From Bactrocera neohumeralis (lineage: Eukaryota > Arthropoda > Insecta > Diptera > Tephritidae): a DNA stretch of 64,000 nt. The stretch is taken from NCBI RefSeq assembly GCF_024586455.1, contig NW_026089624.1, forward strand, positions 4,617,341-4,681,340. Direction: 5' to 3'. Under the pieces are notes generated by a model. The model made no database searches, was not told where the DNA came from, and saw nothing but the letters and a program-made list of their open reading frames with translations. Made by a program: the position numbers and the translations under genes. This document shows, one piece after another, positions 44,985-57,453 of this stretch (position 1 is the first letter of the stretch; the number at the start of each line of letters is the position of its first letter).

Positions 44985-46885
44985 TTAGTATTTAAAAATA
45001 TTAGCATTTTAGCCTTTTCATCGTCTAAACGCGTTCGCCTTTCACTTATTATTATTCCAGCCGAAGAAAATAACCTTTCGCAAGGCACTGATGCATCCTA
45101 ATTTTTCCTGCGAAATTGGTGACAGATATGGGTACATATAACTATTTGTTTTCCACCATTTTAACGAATTTTCTGTTCTGCCGATGACTTCGTCTTCCAA
45201 ATACCTCTGAATTTCTATAATAGCTCTCGAAGTAGTAGTACCTTTAGGTCTGTTTGTGGCAATATTTGTATTCAATTTACTCCATATTGAGAGTTTCGAG
45301 GCAGAAGGTACAGGGGTTGTAAGTTGCTCATTTTGCTGGTTTTGGATTTCTCGATTTACCTCGGCAGTAATGCGGTTTTTTACAAAATCTGCTACTGTAC
45401 CCTCAGAAAAAGCAATCGTTTTAAATTTCGGATCCAAAAACGTAGCCATTGTCAGCGTATTGTTCTTTTCCGTGTTTCCCAGTCGTTCGGTTAAACCTGT
45501 TAACAACGCAGATATAACCGTTTTTATAAAATCCCGATATTTATTATCATTCGATAAATCAGCCAAAACTTGCAAAAGTTACAAGTTTATGGGGACCACC
45601 ATAGAAGCACTGCAATATTTGTGACCGCTTATTTCAATTGTTGCAGATTCGAACGGCTTTAGGATAGTGACCAGATGTTTCAGGAGTAGCCATTCGTCCG
45701 AAGTAATTAGTGGCAAGTCTTTTAAGTCTAAGTGCAATTGTACTTTTAACAGCATCTTCGACTCGCACGAAATGCTCAATCATATTAAGAATAGAATTCC
45801 ATCTGGTTTCCACACTTTGAATAAGTTTTATTGGCTGTTCCCCAGCATTGCGTTGAAATGTTAAAAATTTCTCATTTGCAACTACACTTTTTTAAAGTAG
45901 CCACCGATTTATTTTACTTTTTGCAATGTTATACACACTTGCTCCTTATTTAACGCATTTTTTACTGTCAGATTGAGCGTATGTGCAAAACATCCAAGAT
46001 GCCGCCACTTTAAATCGTTCTGAATCGCATTTCCAATATTGGAGGCATTGTCAGAGACCGCTATCAAAATTTTATTAGTGATCCCCCATTCCTCAGTAAC
46101 TCTCATTAATTCAGCTGCCAAATTTTTTGAAGTATGCGATTCAGTCATTGGACAGCATTCCAATAGTATACTGCACATATCAAATTTTGCATTGAGAAAA
46201 TGAACTGTGATGGCAATAAAGCTAACGGTACTACGCGATGTCCAACAATCTGTTGTTATGCAGAGTCTGGAACCTACACATATTTTTTCTTTCATTTGTT
46301 CAAGGCATGTTTCATACAATACAGATATTATTGTATTAGAAACTGAATGCCTACTAGGCAACTGATAATCTGGCCTTAATGCTTTTACAAATTCGCGGAT
46401 CATCTTCTACAATGCCAAACGGCTGTAAATCCTTTGTAAAGAGCATAGGTAGTGCGTCATCGATTTTTTCGTCTTTTTTGTATTCGTAGACATTTTTGTC
46501 TTGTCAAAACCCGCCGTTATTTTTGTTTGTCTTAAACAAGTTGTGGCTAAAAATAAAAGCGATTATTAGTAATTTTTAAACTTATAAAAAGCTCAAACTT
46601 ACTTTCAACTCTTCCCTCTGCCACCGTAACAATTTGTCTCGAAGTTCCTGGCTCATTATCAATATCAATATAGTTGTTATATGATTCGCTTGTTTGTATT
46701 AGTAAAGCAAAAGTTAATAGCTTTATATTAAAAAATGTTAAATTATTAGATATACAGTATACCTTTTGAGCTGTAGGATGTCTATTCTGGACATGTTTTT
46801 TTAAATTTGTTAAAGCTGTTTTATATGAAATTTTTGGTTTGCAAATATTGCATTTTGCATATATTTCATCTACAACTTCAAACAT
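44985..46885 (-). pseudogene. hAT transposase with BED finger
   Basis: Minus strand: BED-type finger at the N-terminus (AKCNICKPKISYKTALTNLK, then HVQNRHP; C-C-H-H). A possible short intron lies near 46690-46760 (GTATAC to CAAACAAG). Catalytic core at 46403-45909 with CITTDCWTS (first Asp) and IAVSDNASNIGNAI (second Asp), then FAHTLNLTVKNAL. The C-terminal part 45779-45042 continues, and the dimerisation block (PCERLFSSAGIIISERR) is read in a shifted frame at about 45085-45030. At least two shifts or stops are present (45575-45585 and near 45090). Possibly recent, since the domains are well kept. Confidence 0.88.
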
Positions 46886-46984
46886 CTGCCATAGTCCACT
46901 TCTTTTCTTGATAAATTTCCTGTCATTATTAAAAATTATAAGAAAAATAGCGTATACGCATATATATATATAATACCCTGAAGA

Positions 46985-47215
46985 AAGCTGCTACTTTTCT
47001 GCTATTTGCTATTGTGATCGCATATACTGTACTATTAAAAAATCACAGTTCACAAAATCGAACTGCTATCGCAATTCACAGGTTCGAACTGTGATCGCAA
47101 TTCACTGTTTCGAACTGCTATCGAGAATCACAGGTTCTAACTGCTATCCCAATCGCACTTCATAGAAGCGAACTGCTATTTATTAAATGTGATCGTAGTT
47201 GCGATTTGCGATTTT
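46985..47215. repeat. hAT subterminal repeats
   Basis: Four or more diverged copies of a roughly 25-bp unit of form TCGAACTGCTATCGCAATTCACAG between 47045 and 47190, with related GCGATCGCAACTAAG and ATCACTGTGATTTTTT words near the other end (44035-44095). Such arrays are usual transposase-binding regions in hAT elements. Confidence 0.75.
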
Positions 47216-47279
47216 TCAATCACAGTGAAAAAATCACCGGTAGTGAAATATCGCCCATCACTACTGGCAACTACTGTTG

Positions 47280-49222
47280 CATTTTTGTGGAGCAAAAAAC
47301 GAACGTCAACAGACACAAGGAAGGTTCGACGTCGAAAAGCTGCAATCACAACAGACAGCCAAACGCTTTACTACTCGGCTTGCACTCCTGCTCTTTGAGA
47401 GCACTCGTCAACGACTCGGTATAAGGGAACTGTGGACAGCATTTCAAGCTCCTTACGTACAGCTGCAACCGAAACCATTGGTTTTCGGAAAATGCAAAAG
47501 AATAGCTGGTACGACGAGGAGTTCCGTGTGGCAGCGGAGAGAAAACAGACTGCCTATCTCGACACGTTATGATCGACCACAACACGTGCGGGATAGGTTA
47601 GATACCGAGAGGTGAAGAGGGCAGCTAGACGCATTTGCAGACAGGAAAAGAGAGATGTCGAAATGTGTGAGTATGAAGCGCTTGACAAGCTGGACGACAG
47701 GAGTAATGCTCGAAAATTCTGCGAAAAAATGCGGCAACTAACAGAAGGTTTCAAGACCGGAGCATGCTCTTGTAGAACCCAAGGAGGTGATCAAGTGAAC
47801 GATGTGCAGAGCATACTAAAATTATGGAGGGAACACTTCTCCAGCCTTCTGAATGGCAGCGAATGCATAACATCAGCAACAGGCGAACCCGATTCCCTAA
47901 TGGATGACGATGTAGCAGACGTTGAAGAAGTTCGAATAGCAATTATCCGCCGGAAGAACTACAAAACGGCGGGGGCCGATGGAATGCCAGCGGAGCTATT
48001 CAAACACGGCGGCGAAAAACTGATAAGGAGCATGCATCAGCTTCTTTGTAAAATATGGTCGAGTGAAAGCATGCCCAACGATTGAAATTTAAGTGTGCTC
48101 TGCCCAATCCACAAAAAGTGAGACCCCACAATCTGCGCCAACTACCGTGGGATAAGACTCCTCAACACCGCGTGTAAGCTGCCTGTGACAGCACGAAAAG
48201 GAGCTGCCTTTATTGCGCGATGTCTGAATTTGGTATCCCCACAAAACTAATACGGTTGTGTAAACTGACGTTGAGCAACACCAAAAGCTCAGTTAGGATC
48301 GGGAAGGATCTCTCCGAGTCGTTCGATATCAAACGAGGTTTCAGACAAGGCGACTCTCTTTCGTGTGATTTCTTCAACCTTTTTTTACAATCTTCTATAA
48401 GAGCGTACAGTTTCTGGCGTATGCTGATGATATTGACGTCATTGGCCTTAACAACCGCGCCGTTACTTCTGCTTTCTCCAGAATGGAGAAGGCAGCGAAG
48501 CAAATGGGTCTGATGGTGAGCGAGGGCAAGACGAAGTATCTCTTGTCAAACAAACAGTCATCGGACTCGCCACTAGGCACCCACGTCACTGTTGAAAGTC
48601 ATAACTTTGAAGTTGTTGATAATTTCGTCTATCTTGGAACCAGAATAAACACCAACAATAACGTCAGCCTCGAAATCCAACGCAGGAAATTTCTTGCGAA
48701 CAGTGCAATTGAGAGGTAAAGTTCTCTTTCGACGAACACAAACAAAACTCTATAAGTCACTCATTATTCCCGTCTTGCTATATGTTGCAGAAGCATGGAC
48801 GATGACAAAATCTGATGAGTCGACGTTACGAGTTTTCGAGAGAAAAGTTCTGCGAAATTTGTATGGTCCTTTTGCGTTGGCCACGGTGAATATCGCATAC
48901 GATGGAACGATGAGCTGTATGAGATATACGACGACATTGACATAGTTTAGGGAATTAAAATACAGCGGCTACGCTAGCAAGGTCATGTCGTCCGAATGGA
49001 CGTAAACACTCCTGCTCTGAAAGTATTTGATGTAGTACCCACCGGTGGAAGCAGAGGAAGAGGAAGACCTCCACTCCGTTGGAAGGACCAGGTGGAGAAG
49101 AACCTAGCTTCGCTTAGAATCTCCAATTGGCGCCACCTTGCGAAAAGAAGAAACGGCTGGTGCGCTGTTGTTAAGTCAGCTATAACCACGTAAGCGGTTT
49201 CTACGCCTGTAAAGAAGAAGAT
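47280..49222 (+). mobile_element. RTE-like element, internally deleted copy
   Basis: Starts in the linker after the endonuclease (GAGCAAAAAACGAACGTC, homologous to about 37280) and ends in an AAG tail (about 49212-49222). Open parts: 47612-48085 with KTAGADGMPAELFKHGG. A deletion joins GIRLLNTACK to the segment after DFKAAF. LIRLCKLTLSNTKSSVRIGK lies near 48250, then RGFRQGDSLSCDFFNLF. The YADD region near 48420 reads MLMILTS in frame because of a shift. Thumb (SEGKTKYLLSNKQSSDS, NFVYLGTRINTNN) and RWKDQVEKNLASLRISNWRH end follow. It keeps the thumb that the 36-kb copy has lost. Confidence 0.85.
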
Positions 49223-50345
49223 CAGAGATTGTTTTCGACACGCACGAGGGCACTCAGAGCTACACTATTTCCAGTGGTGCACCGCAAGGCTCGGTACTAG
49301 GCCCACTGCCTTGGAACCTGATGTACGACGGGTTGCTAAGAATACCGCAACCAAATAATGTTAAAACAATCGCATATGCATATGACCTTTTAGTGGTAGC
49401 AGTGGCTAAATATCTAGATAACCTCGGGATCAAATGCAAAGACTGCATAAATGATTTGCGCCAATGGTTTGCTACAGTGAGCCTGGAGCTGGCTGAGCAG
49501 AAAACAGAAATCTTGCTCATTTGATTCAGGAAAAAAGAAGAAAAGATATCGCTCACCATAAGAAAATGTGAGATTACTTCACAGCCACAGTTGAAGTACC
49601 TTGGTGTAATAGTGGACTCAAGACTCAAATTCAAGGAGCATTTGGAAAATGCGACATGTAAAGCAAATAAAATAAATAGAAAGACTGTGTACGTTCCAGC
49701 CGAAAATTTTTATTAGCTAAGGTCATCACTTCAATTATATTGTACGCAGCGATATGGATACAGGCGATAGACATAAAATCATATTCTAGAGCAATTAACG
49801 CAGTGTATAGGCTTTCTGCAATACGCGTGATAAATGTTTTCCGAACCATATCATATGACGCTGCTGAGGTATTATCCAGTATGGTGCCGATTGACTTCCA
49901 GGGAGACGAGTTTGCGCGTATATATAGCTTATCAGAGACGTCTACAGTAGTAAAAAGAGAGGAGATAATTAAAAGCATCGCAATGTGGCAGCAACGGTGG
50001 AAAACTTCATCCAAAGAACGGTGGACCCACATACTGATTCCGGATAATACTTAGTGGCCATGGGAGCTTTAGAAGCTACCTATACAAATATCGTCATGAC
50101 TTTAGTCAGTATTGTCCGACGTGTACAGAGTGTACAGAAAAGCTGAGAAGCACACTTGGAGGTAGTCTCATGGTGGAAAATTTGACTGCACTTACGTGCG
50201 AGTTTTATGTAAAATGGAATGCTGTCAGCGAAACTTAGCTTATTCTCTCCCATGAAGTAATACTTTGCCCAGTGGTTTCGTGGGAGAAACCGTAAATGGG
50301 AGTAGGTTAGGTTTAAGGGATTAAAATTCCGCACTTCGGCTTTAA
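49223..50345 (+). mobile_element. LINE RT fragment, R1-like
   Basis: Plus strand: THEGTQSYTISSGAPQGSVL at about 49235-49295, LMYDGLLRIPQPNNVK, then AYAYDLLVVAVAKYLD, where the ADD box reads AYD. LELAEQKTEILLI follows and a TGA, then QPQLKYLGVIVDSRLKF. Near the end YLYKYRHDFSQYCPTC resembles the Cys-rich tail of R1-type LINEs. 5' truncated, fused to the RTE tail at 49222, with no target duplication visible. Confidence 0.75.
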
Positions 50346-50479
50346 ATGTTTTTTTCTACCATAAAAAACATTTTATTTATTGTTTTCTGCGTAAATAAAA
50401 AGAGTTCTTGTTGTCGATACGCGTGACTGCCTTAGAGCAACATCAGAAGTAGATTAATGAGCAATACAACGGTCGTGTG

Positions 50480-51240
50480 AGGTGCCTGGCGGTAGGTATA
50501 AAACCTAGGACTCCCGAATCGAAAACTTAACATGGAGAGCTATTAAGGAACGAAGCGGATTGGGATATCAGTCCAAACGTCGGTAAGAGACGGTGCTACC
50601 ATCGATAGGCACAGCGATCTTAGGAGCTGTGTTGCCAGCGGCCACATCTTCACTGCAACGGGAGCAAGTAGCGGTAGTTGTAGTGCTACTACCAAACCAG
50701 ATCTACAGCACACGGGTGCCACAGTCCATAAAAACTCGGACCAAGAAAATGCGGAAAAGGAAGAATAACTTCTTCGCTCTCTTGTGCAGGAGACCGAAGG
50801 TTCCAACTCTGGTAACAAGACAGGGTCCCGGAAGAAGCCAAGCAGAAAGGGTAAGGCAATAGTAAGATACAAGGCAGCGGTCGGAATATGCAAGCGCCGC
50901 GAAGGCAAGTCCAGACTGAAGTAAGAAGAGGTGAAACGGCTGGCTTGGGCTAGAGAGGAGGTGAGGAACTGCCAGGTACACTTCGCCACTCGTACTTGGT
51001 GTAATGCCTCGGATCCAGTGTATACTAATTGCTTTGGGGAGCATATCATAAAGGCGCCTTCGGAAAAAAGAGGAAGTGCAAAGACGTAGCTGGGAAGATA
51101 GATATCAAGCACGCAGACGACAAACCGACAACGTCCAAAGCAGCGGTGGCGTCCAGTGAGATTTCGGACCGGCATTTGACCGTCGCACTTATAGATAAAA
51201 ATAACCCTGGTCGGTCCAACACTGGGGTGTTCATAGTTTT
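50480..51240 (+). mobile_element. LINE ORF1-like remnant
   Basis: Broken frames include KRLAWAREEVRNCQVHF (about 50930) and GKKRKCKDVAGKIDIKHADD followed by SEISDRHLTVALIDKNNPGR (51057-51213). This order resembles the ORF1 of LINEs found with R1/LOA-type RTs in flies. It ends at GVFIVFCVG and the rest is lost. Moderate confidence, by pattern memory. Confidence 0.45.
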
Positions 51241-51994
51241 TTGTGTCGGACTACTTTCTTCACTGGCGGTTTTTACTAAGTATTGAATAATAATATTTTT
51301 CCCTATTTTTTAAATAATAGGTATATAATCCATAAGTATGAAATAAGAGTTAATTTTTAACCATTGTCGCTTTATATCTCGAAATTTTTTGATTATTTTT
51401 TCAGTAAACAAAGAATGGCAACACTGCTATTTGTCATAAATGTAAACACACAAATCTCCCGAAAGTGTGAATGTGCAAAGTAGTTTTTAAAGTAGATTTT
51501 TTTTTTAAACATACACAATAAGTGTAAATTTTGAATATATTTCGATGTGTACAGTGTAATTAAAAATGTATTAATTGAAAAATGTGTGGAAAGTGGGTTA
51601 AACATTATGAAATAACGAACATTACTTTTAAAAATTTTTGAACTTTAAATACAAATATCTGGAAAACTATAAGTCTGAGAAAGGTATATAAATTTTTTAA
51701 TCCTGAGGACCTCCTCTATCCATCCGCACTTTGACAGGAATCCAATGAGGATGTTTTGTAAAAAAAAAGAGAAAATGTTCATTTTCAACCGACTAACGAA
51801 CGTAAATTTTCAAAAAGTGACTTTTTCATACAAATTTTGTTTTTTCATTTTTTTTTGTTTTGATTTCTAATTGATTGTCAGTTGTCTATCGATTTCTTTC
51901 TTTATTTCGGCTATTCAAAAGGTAAATTATTGAAAATTATCCAGTGAAAACTTTAAGTGTGCTTCAAACAAAGTGATCAATTACAGATTGAAAT
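51241..51994. other. AT-rich stretch without recognised gene
   Basis: T-rich runs and chance short frames only. No element termini seen. Confidence 0.5.
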
Positions 51995-52350
51995 TTGTTA
52001 CGATGCCACGATGAAGTCGCCTTAATATCGGTCGGCGTTTTTTTTGCCATCGACATACCATCAACGTACATACATTGGCAGCCTAAAGCACATACACGAT
52101 ACTTGTAGGACTCGTTGACATACCTGTACGTGCAGAATTGCAGAAACACTATCAACGTGCTTTTCTTTCAGAAACGCAAACTGGAAATGGTAGATATCCA
52201 TTGTATTGGCGTCGCTCACCAGACGACAATGGCAGAGCATTCAGCACTCAATTTAGAGGAGTGAATATCGATGTTGAAAACACAATTCACATTCAAAACT
52301 TATGTCAATGTTGAGTATTGTGGTTTGGTGAAATCTGTCAAATAATTAGA
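51995..52350 (+). mobile_element. Helitron remnant with internal deletion
   Basis: ATGCCACGATGAAGTCGCC at 52002 corresponds to the Helitron start (MPRxSRLNIGR, compare MPRKRKSNL), with a premature TGA. From about 52140, HYQRAFLSETQTGNGRYPLY and RSPDDNGRAF match the pre-Y Rep region, followed by YVNVEYCGLVKSVK (about 52300), the segment just before the catalytic Tyr. The intervening Rep core is deleted. The following 52351-52496 has no recognised content. Confidence 0.6.
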
Positions 52351-52496
52351 ACGAACTTACGATAATATCTTTGAAGTCCCAAGAATCCTCTTAAAGATCG
52401 CAACATTTTTGGTTTTGGATAGTTTAAGATAAATTTTATTTTATTTGGGTCTATTCTGATGACACTTTGAGCTACTATGTAACCCTAAGAGGAAAG

Positions 52497-52655
52497 TTTT
52501 CTGATTGCCACTCACATGAAAGTGGCCAGAAACGATTCTTTTACATATGGTTCAAGCAGCTCACAACTTCCGGTCCAAGACCAGTATCCTCTGGGTAGCC
52601 AAACAATATCCGTTTAAAGGCGAGCTAATGTGAGAAGGTAAAAGATTCCTTGATT
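52497..52655 (+). mobile_element. RTE-like 5' UTR scrap
   Basis: GGCCAGAAACGATTCTTTTAC, CAGCTCACAACTTCCGG and GTATCCTCTGGGTAGCC match the leader of the 36293 copy. It breaks off after GGCGAGCTAATGTGAGAAGG. Confidence 0.8.
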
Positions 52656-52779
52656 ACGCAAATTTACGAGTTCTGTCTTACTTTTATACCAAGAAACATT
52701 TGCACCACGTTTCATCAAGATATATTTTTAACTCAAATAACAGCTTGCACGGCCGGACCTGATCATAATATATAATATA

Positions 52780-52812
52780 CTAGCTTTTACCCGCGACTTC
52801 GTCCGCATAAGT
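52780..52812 (-). other. Helitron 3' terminus
   Basis: On the plus strand CTAGCTTTTACCCGCGACTT, then CGTCCGC. The CGCGAC/GTCCGC portions can form the short 3' hairpin that precedes CTAG. The host A is at 52779. Confidence 0.85.
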
Positions 52813-53111
52813 TTTTTCGTGTTCTCCCGGCTGTAAGTCCCCCAGCATCAATGTCCCACTATCGTGTTCCGGTCCTCAACTTCACATCAAAATTTCTTCA
52901 AAAGCAACTTAAGCACATAATGGATAGCTCCGAATGTTTCCTTAGTAAATATAAAAAGTAAATAATGTAAATCGGCTTAAAATACTACTAACTACCTATC
53001 TGCCAACCCCCGATGTTAGACAGTGTGACATCCGCAACATCGTCTGCGTAGGAAGTACTAACTTAATGTAAGAAGTATAATAATGTAGGAAGCTAAAAAT
53101 AAAAGGCCTTA

Positions 53112-54659
53112 TTACTGTAGTACATTTTTGTAAACTATGTTCTTTGTTTTTCCCTCTCTGGCCAACATATGGAGATTCTGTGGACTTGAAACACGTGAGC
53201 AAGCCACGTATAATTGTCCGTGGGCAAAACCACTATTTTCTAAATTAATGCTGGCTACTTTTAATTTTTGCCCCCGAACTTTATTTATCGTCATAGCGAA
53301 TGCGATTTTCAGCGGAAACTGTAATCTCTTAAACTGGAATGGTAAATCTGTCGGAATTATAGGTATACGGGGGATTAAAACATTCACTCCTTTTGCCATT
53401 CCAGTCATAATGATTGCTTTTACAATATTGCCAGTCTTGGTGCATCCAAATTCAGCATCAAAAGGACAGGAACGCCTCAGCCTCAGTTTGTTTAAAGGTA
53501 CTCCCGACAGTTCTAAAGAATTAAGAAATTCTACAGGGTCTGATGTTACTTGTTCAGTATCCATTACAGTGTCTACAGAGAAAAACTCAACAATATCACC
53601 TCCCACGCGTGACATAATTTGCTCGTTTATCTGTCCCACCATTTCATTCTTCGGCGCTACAATTATTCTTTCACATAACCATTCTCTATTCCTCATATTA
53701 GTTAGCAGTTTGCTCTAGACGGATTTATTTAGATCATCTGGATTATGCACAACATTGCAGAATTCACGATCCAATGTAATCATGCCATTACCATCCTTTG
53801 CCATACGATCTTCTCCAGTTTTTAAGATGAGCAGCAGCATATTGTCCCTATTTGTAGACAGACTAAACGTTTTTACGTGCACTCATAACGGTGACGCTTT
53901 TAAACACGCATTTATTTCATCTGCAGGGGTGCCTTTAGTGATAACCGGCAAAGTCAGTCTAAAATCGCCCGCTAAAAGTATCACCATCCCCCCCATGATA
54001 TTTGGATGTCTTTCAAAGTCCGATATAGAGCTTCAATTGCTCTTTTATGGGACATGGTACACTCATCCCAAACTAATAATTTACATTGCTCAACATACGT
54101 CCACGCTCGCTGTTTTTACTTGTATTACAGACTGGCATTTCTTCATGTGCTAAGTTTAATGGTAGTTTAAGCACCGAATATGCCGTTCGACCACCATTGA
54201 GCAGAGTGGCGGCTATTCCGGAAGAGGCAACTGCTACAGCAATTCCTTTATCTTTTCGGATTTGGGCTAAAAGCAAGTTTAAAAGAAAGGTTTTCCCGTG
54301 CCTCAAGGAGCATCCAAAAATAACAAACCACCTTCGCCATCTTCGATTTTTTTGACAACATTGTCAAATACTAATCTTTGTTCTGGGTTCAAACGTGGAA
54401 AAGACTCTGTTAATTGTTGTTGTAAGGAAGCAGTATCGTAATCTAGTTCCCGTATTAAATCGCTACTGATTTCCTCGGTTCTCTGTGGTCTGTTCATTCC
54501 ATAATCTGATAAATCCTTTCCAGAAATTGTTTTAACCTGGTCTTCAAATTTTGTCAGACCCTCATTGTAAATTAAATCACTGTACGTGACATTAAGATTT
54601 TGCTCTCGTAATCTGTGCAATATATCGTTCGTCATATCATTTTTGTATTTATCCCACAA
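53112..54659 (-). pseudogene. Helitron Pif1-type helicase, copy 2
   Basis: 54659-54303 contains LNPEQRLVFDNVVKK and GLLFLDAP, where the Walker A loop begins. The expected GGTGKT reads RHGKT after a stop (54306-54073), so the ATP site is damaged. WDECTMSHKRAIEALYRTL (about 54060-54000) is motif II. 53696-53112 gives GVNVLIPRIPIIPTDLPFQF, AFAMTINKVRGQ and GQLYVACSRVSS (motif VI). Several shifts lie at 53700-54070. Confidence 0.88.
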
Positions 54660-54754
54660 TTATTGAGAATTTGAAAGACCACATGTCGCTACTAATACAG
54701 CAAATAGCGCTCTCATTTTGCCTGCTTATCTACATTGAGCAGCTACTTCCAGTG

Positions 54755-56576
54755 TTACATCCCAATGGTTATTATTCTCCAGTAATCCTCTTGCCTCACA
54801 TGCCTCTCGAGTTTTTGCAAACTCATCTCTATGCAAAGATCAAAAAGAGCAGTGAGAGTGGTTTTTGGCGGAGTAGTTATTCGTTCGTGGAAATTGTGTT
54901 CATTAAAATAAACGCGTTCACCATTTTCTAAATGTACGCTGAGATGCATCACGGTGGGATGCCTTTCGTGCAACGGAAATCCTAACAGACGCCACACGGC
55001 TTCGTTGCTGCTGACATACCGACCAGACTGATAAGTTTGTACCTCATCTACGGGATTCGCAAGATCGGTATTTCTAAAATTGAAAAGAGCTTGATCACTA
55101 CCCTTGTTTATATATTTGCAGATATATTTGATGGCGCGTACTGAACTGCATGCCTCAAAATTTGAGTAGGCGTTAAACATTTTTGATAAAATTGGTGAAT
55201 AGGGGACTACCCAACTATTATCAACCGTAACGTCGCTACCATTTCGGAGCTTCACGGTTGCTGTTCGACCTCCGTCTGCTGGCGCTCTTCTACGATACTG
55301 CGGGTATCCGTGGTCGTTGTGAACGGTCTCTTTCACTAACTTGCGAGGAAGGTTTTTGTGCATTTTCCGTCTTTCATGCAGGGGCTCTGTGGATTTTCGG
55401 GTCCGCATGAACCGTGAATCATCTTTTTTACAATAATGTCATGGAAAGTCTTGTCAAATAACATCCGGATCTGGTATTTCAGCGCTGATTATGTTATCTA
55501 TTTGATCGGGTGGTAACTTATCTTTTAACCACAATAATATATGGACATGTGGCAGTCCACGTTTCTGCCATTCGACAGAGTACATAAAGCAACGCGCTTC
55601 TCCAAACACTCGGCCTTTATTAATCACATCCATTAGTTTTTTAACTTTTAGTCTAAAAACTCTTGTGACTACATCATGTCTATCTATTGCGCTTTGCCCC
55701 GGGAACAACGCATTGACTATTTTGGGCCAGGCTGGGTTGCAAATAAAGGTGACGAATAAGTCAGGGCGACCATGTGTACGCGCATAAACTAACGCGTCCT
55801 GAGTATATTCGTGTAAGTACCGCAGGCTATTTACAACTGAAGACGGTAAAATGACCATGCGACCTAAGATATTTGGATTTAAATTAGCGTCATTTGCCAC
55901 AGCGTCTTGAAGATGGATGTAATTCTCTTCTCTTACTTTAGTTTGATTTAATGATACATATGTATCGTAACCTCTCGCTTTCAACTTTAACGTACATGTC
56001 AACGTAAAACTGATTGGCCAGTTGCTTGTATCTTTGTAAAATGTTAAAGTTGTTTTCTCGTATCATCATATTGTAGGCGTAAAAATCCATGCATGAAACC
56101 TTTTTGTTATGTAAGGGAAGACCTGTTAAAGGATTAATTTGAGGAACTTGAAAGTGATACCCCTTTTGTCCTTTACTAAATATGATCGGATATTGCAACG
56201 CATCATAAAATTTATGAGTATCGGGCACCCTGGTTAATGTGTCATCTCGGGCCTGTAAAACTATATCACGGGAAGCAAAATGTTCGCCTGTAACCATGGC
56301 TGCGACTTCATTTATTAACGGTGCATTATACCGCCCTTCGCGTTCCCCACTTGGTGTGCGATCGGGGTGCATCACCAACCTATAATCATCTCCCGGCATT
56401 ATTTCTTGTACTGCAACATTCTCTGGATTTTTAAAACAGTATCCCTTTCGATTCCTTGTATATTTTGACACCTGCGATCGATCCGCTTCGTTTTCTTCAT
56501 CGCCCATGAAATAAAGTTGCAAAAACTTTGGTTGTTCATTATTTGCGGGAAGTAAGGAACCAATCCTGTGATACAC
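54755..56576 (-). pseudogene. Helitron Rep (HUH nuclease), copy 2
   Basis: Open part 56576-55938 begins MYHRIGSLLPANNEQPKF. A +1 shift near 55975, shared with copy 1, passes into 56002-55454 with the HUH motif GLPHVHILLWL (about 55545) and KDKLPPDQIDNIISAEIPDP. After a stop, 55408-54755 holds NSWVVPYSPILSKMFNAYSN and the catalytic double-Tyr block IKYICKYINKG (about 55130), with VWRLLGFPLHERHPTVMHLS. In live elements this nuclease nicks and joins DNA for rolling-circle transposition. Confidence 0.88.
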
Positions 56577-57220
56577 CTGTCCTTGGATGGTAAAAGTAGG
56601 TGAAAAGGCATTACGACCTCCTATCTACACCAAATGACGTCATCTGAAAGCAAGAATTGTACTTTCTAGTCCTGCTTAAAAACCGGCGCGATTCGTTACT
56701 GTCGTATAAAAGTTAAGATTTAAGAGGTTCCTCTGGCTCGCCAAGTAATTGAATTTTAACCTTTCCACCAGAACAGCACGTACCTGGAGTTTCTTCTTTC
56801 CATTTCAGTGCTTCACAATATCTGCATTTTTTTCCATTCTCTCAATGATAACCAATCGGTGATCGGTGATCGGTGATTAACATAGTCGATCAAAGGGTCA
56901 TACTCAAAAGCTAAATGCCTTCCACCTACTGATTGAAAACTACGTCTTCTTGCTGCCTGCCGTTCAGCATTTAAAAGACGTCGTCTTTGTGAATCTTCGT
57001 CAGTCTCTGCCGCAATCAATTGCGCGTGACGTTCGGCATCTAAAACTCGACGTGTCTGAGTCTGTTCCACTGTCTCAGAAGCTCTTTGAGATGCGTGGCG
57101 TTCAGCATCCAGGGTCTGACGGGCCTGAGTCTGCTCTTCAGATTCTTTGCTTCTAGCAACTTTTGCAGTTCGAGCTCTGCTAGAACTACGGCTTAGATTG
57201 GATTTACGTTTGCGTGGCAT
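56399..57220 (-). pseudogene. Helitron N-terminal region, copy 2
   Basis: MPRKRKSNLSRSSSRARTAK, then three or so repeats of a 22-residue Ala/Glu/Arg-rich unit (TLDAERHASQRASETVEQ), then VGGRHLAFEYDPLIDYVNH. A frame change near 56813 precedes the Cys-poor Helitron-like N domain (SKDRCITGLVPYFPQIMNNQ). Copy 1 has Pro in NAERPA where copy 2 has Gln. Confidence 0.85.
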
Positions 57221-57453
57221 ATCGAAAACAATAATTAAAGATTTTTCTAAATCGGTAATTTTAAAAACTACAACATAAGACAATTTTTTATAAAAACTTT
57301 GATAAAGCAAACCTTTTAATTTAAAACCTAAATATCTAAATCAATCAATAATGTATTGATCCTACATATACAACTATGTTCAAATAAATTGAACAGGCTT
57401 ATCTTCGCCTATGCTGAAGCAGTACAAAGCAAATACATAAACAGACACATACA

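Larger units (their letters stand above)
43994..47263 (-). mobile_element. hAT transposon
   Basis: Flanked by a perfect 8-bp target duplication CTGGCAAC (43986-43993 and 47264-47271). Imperfect TIRs: TTGAGATGAACGATATT on the left, and TAGTGATGGGCGATATT as the reverse complement of the right end. Subterminal repeats occur at both ends. A BED-finger/hAT transposase is encoded on the minus strand. Length about 3.27 kb, usual for full-length hAT elements. Confidence 0.92.
52780..57310 (-). mobile_element. Helitron with Rep and helicase, copy 2
   Basis: Minus-strand element. Its 3' terminus is GCGGACGAAGTCGCGGGTAA then AAGCTAG, ending at 52780, with host bases ATA beyond, consistent with CTRR ends and a short hairpin. 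Coding runs from MPRKRKSNL at about 57220 through the N-terminal, HUH Rep, catalytic Tyr and Pif1 helicase regions. The 5' TC terminus was not resolved. The 5' 2.1 kb is duplicated at 28147-30300. Confidence 0.9.

Noticed and set aside
45256..45624. 122-codon plus-strand frame
   Set aside because: Antisense to the hAT transposase C-terminal region.
50593..51175. Long open frames on both strands over the LINE ORF1-like remnant
   Set aside because: The longest (210 codons, minus strand) has no recognisable domain and is antisense to fragments resembling a LINE ORF1; treated as a shadow.
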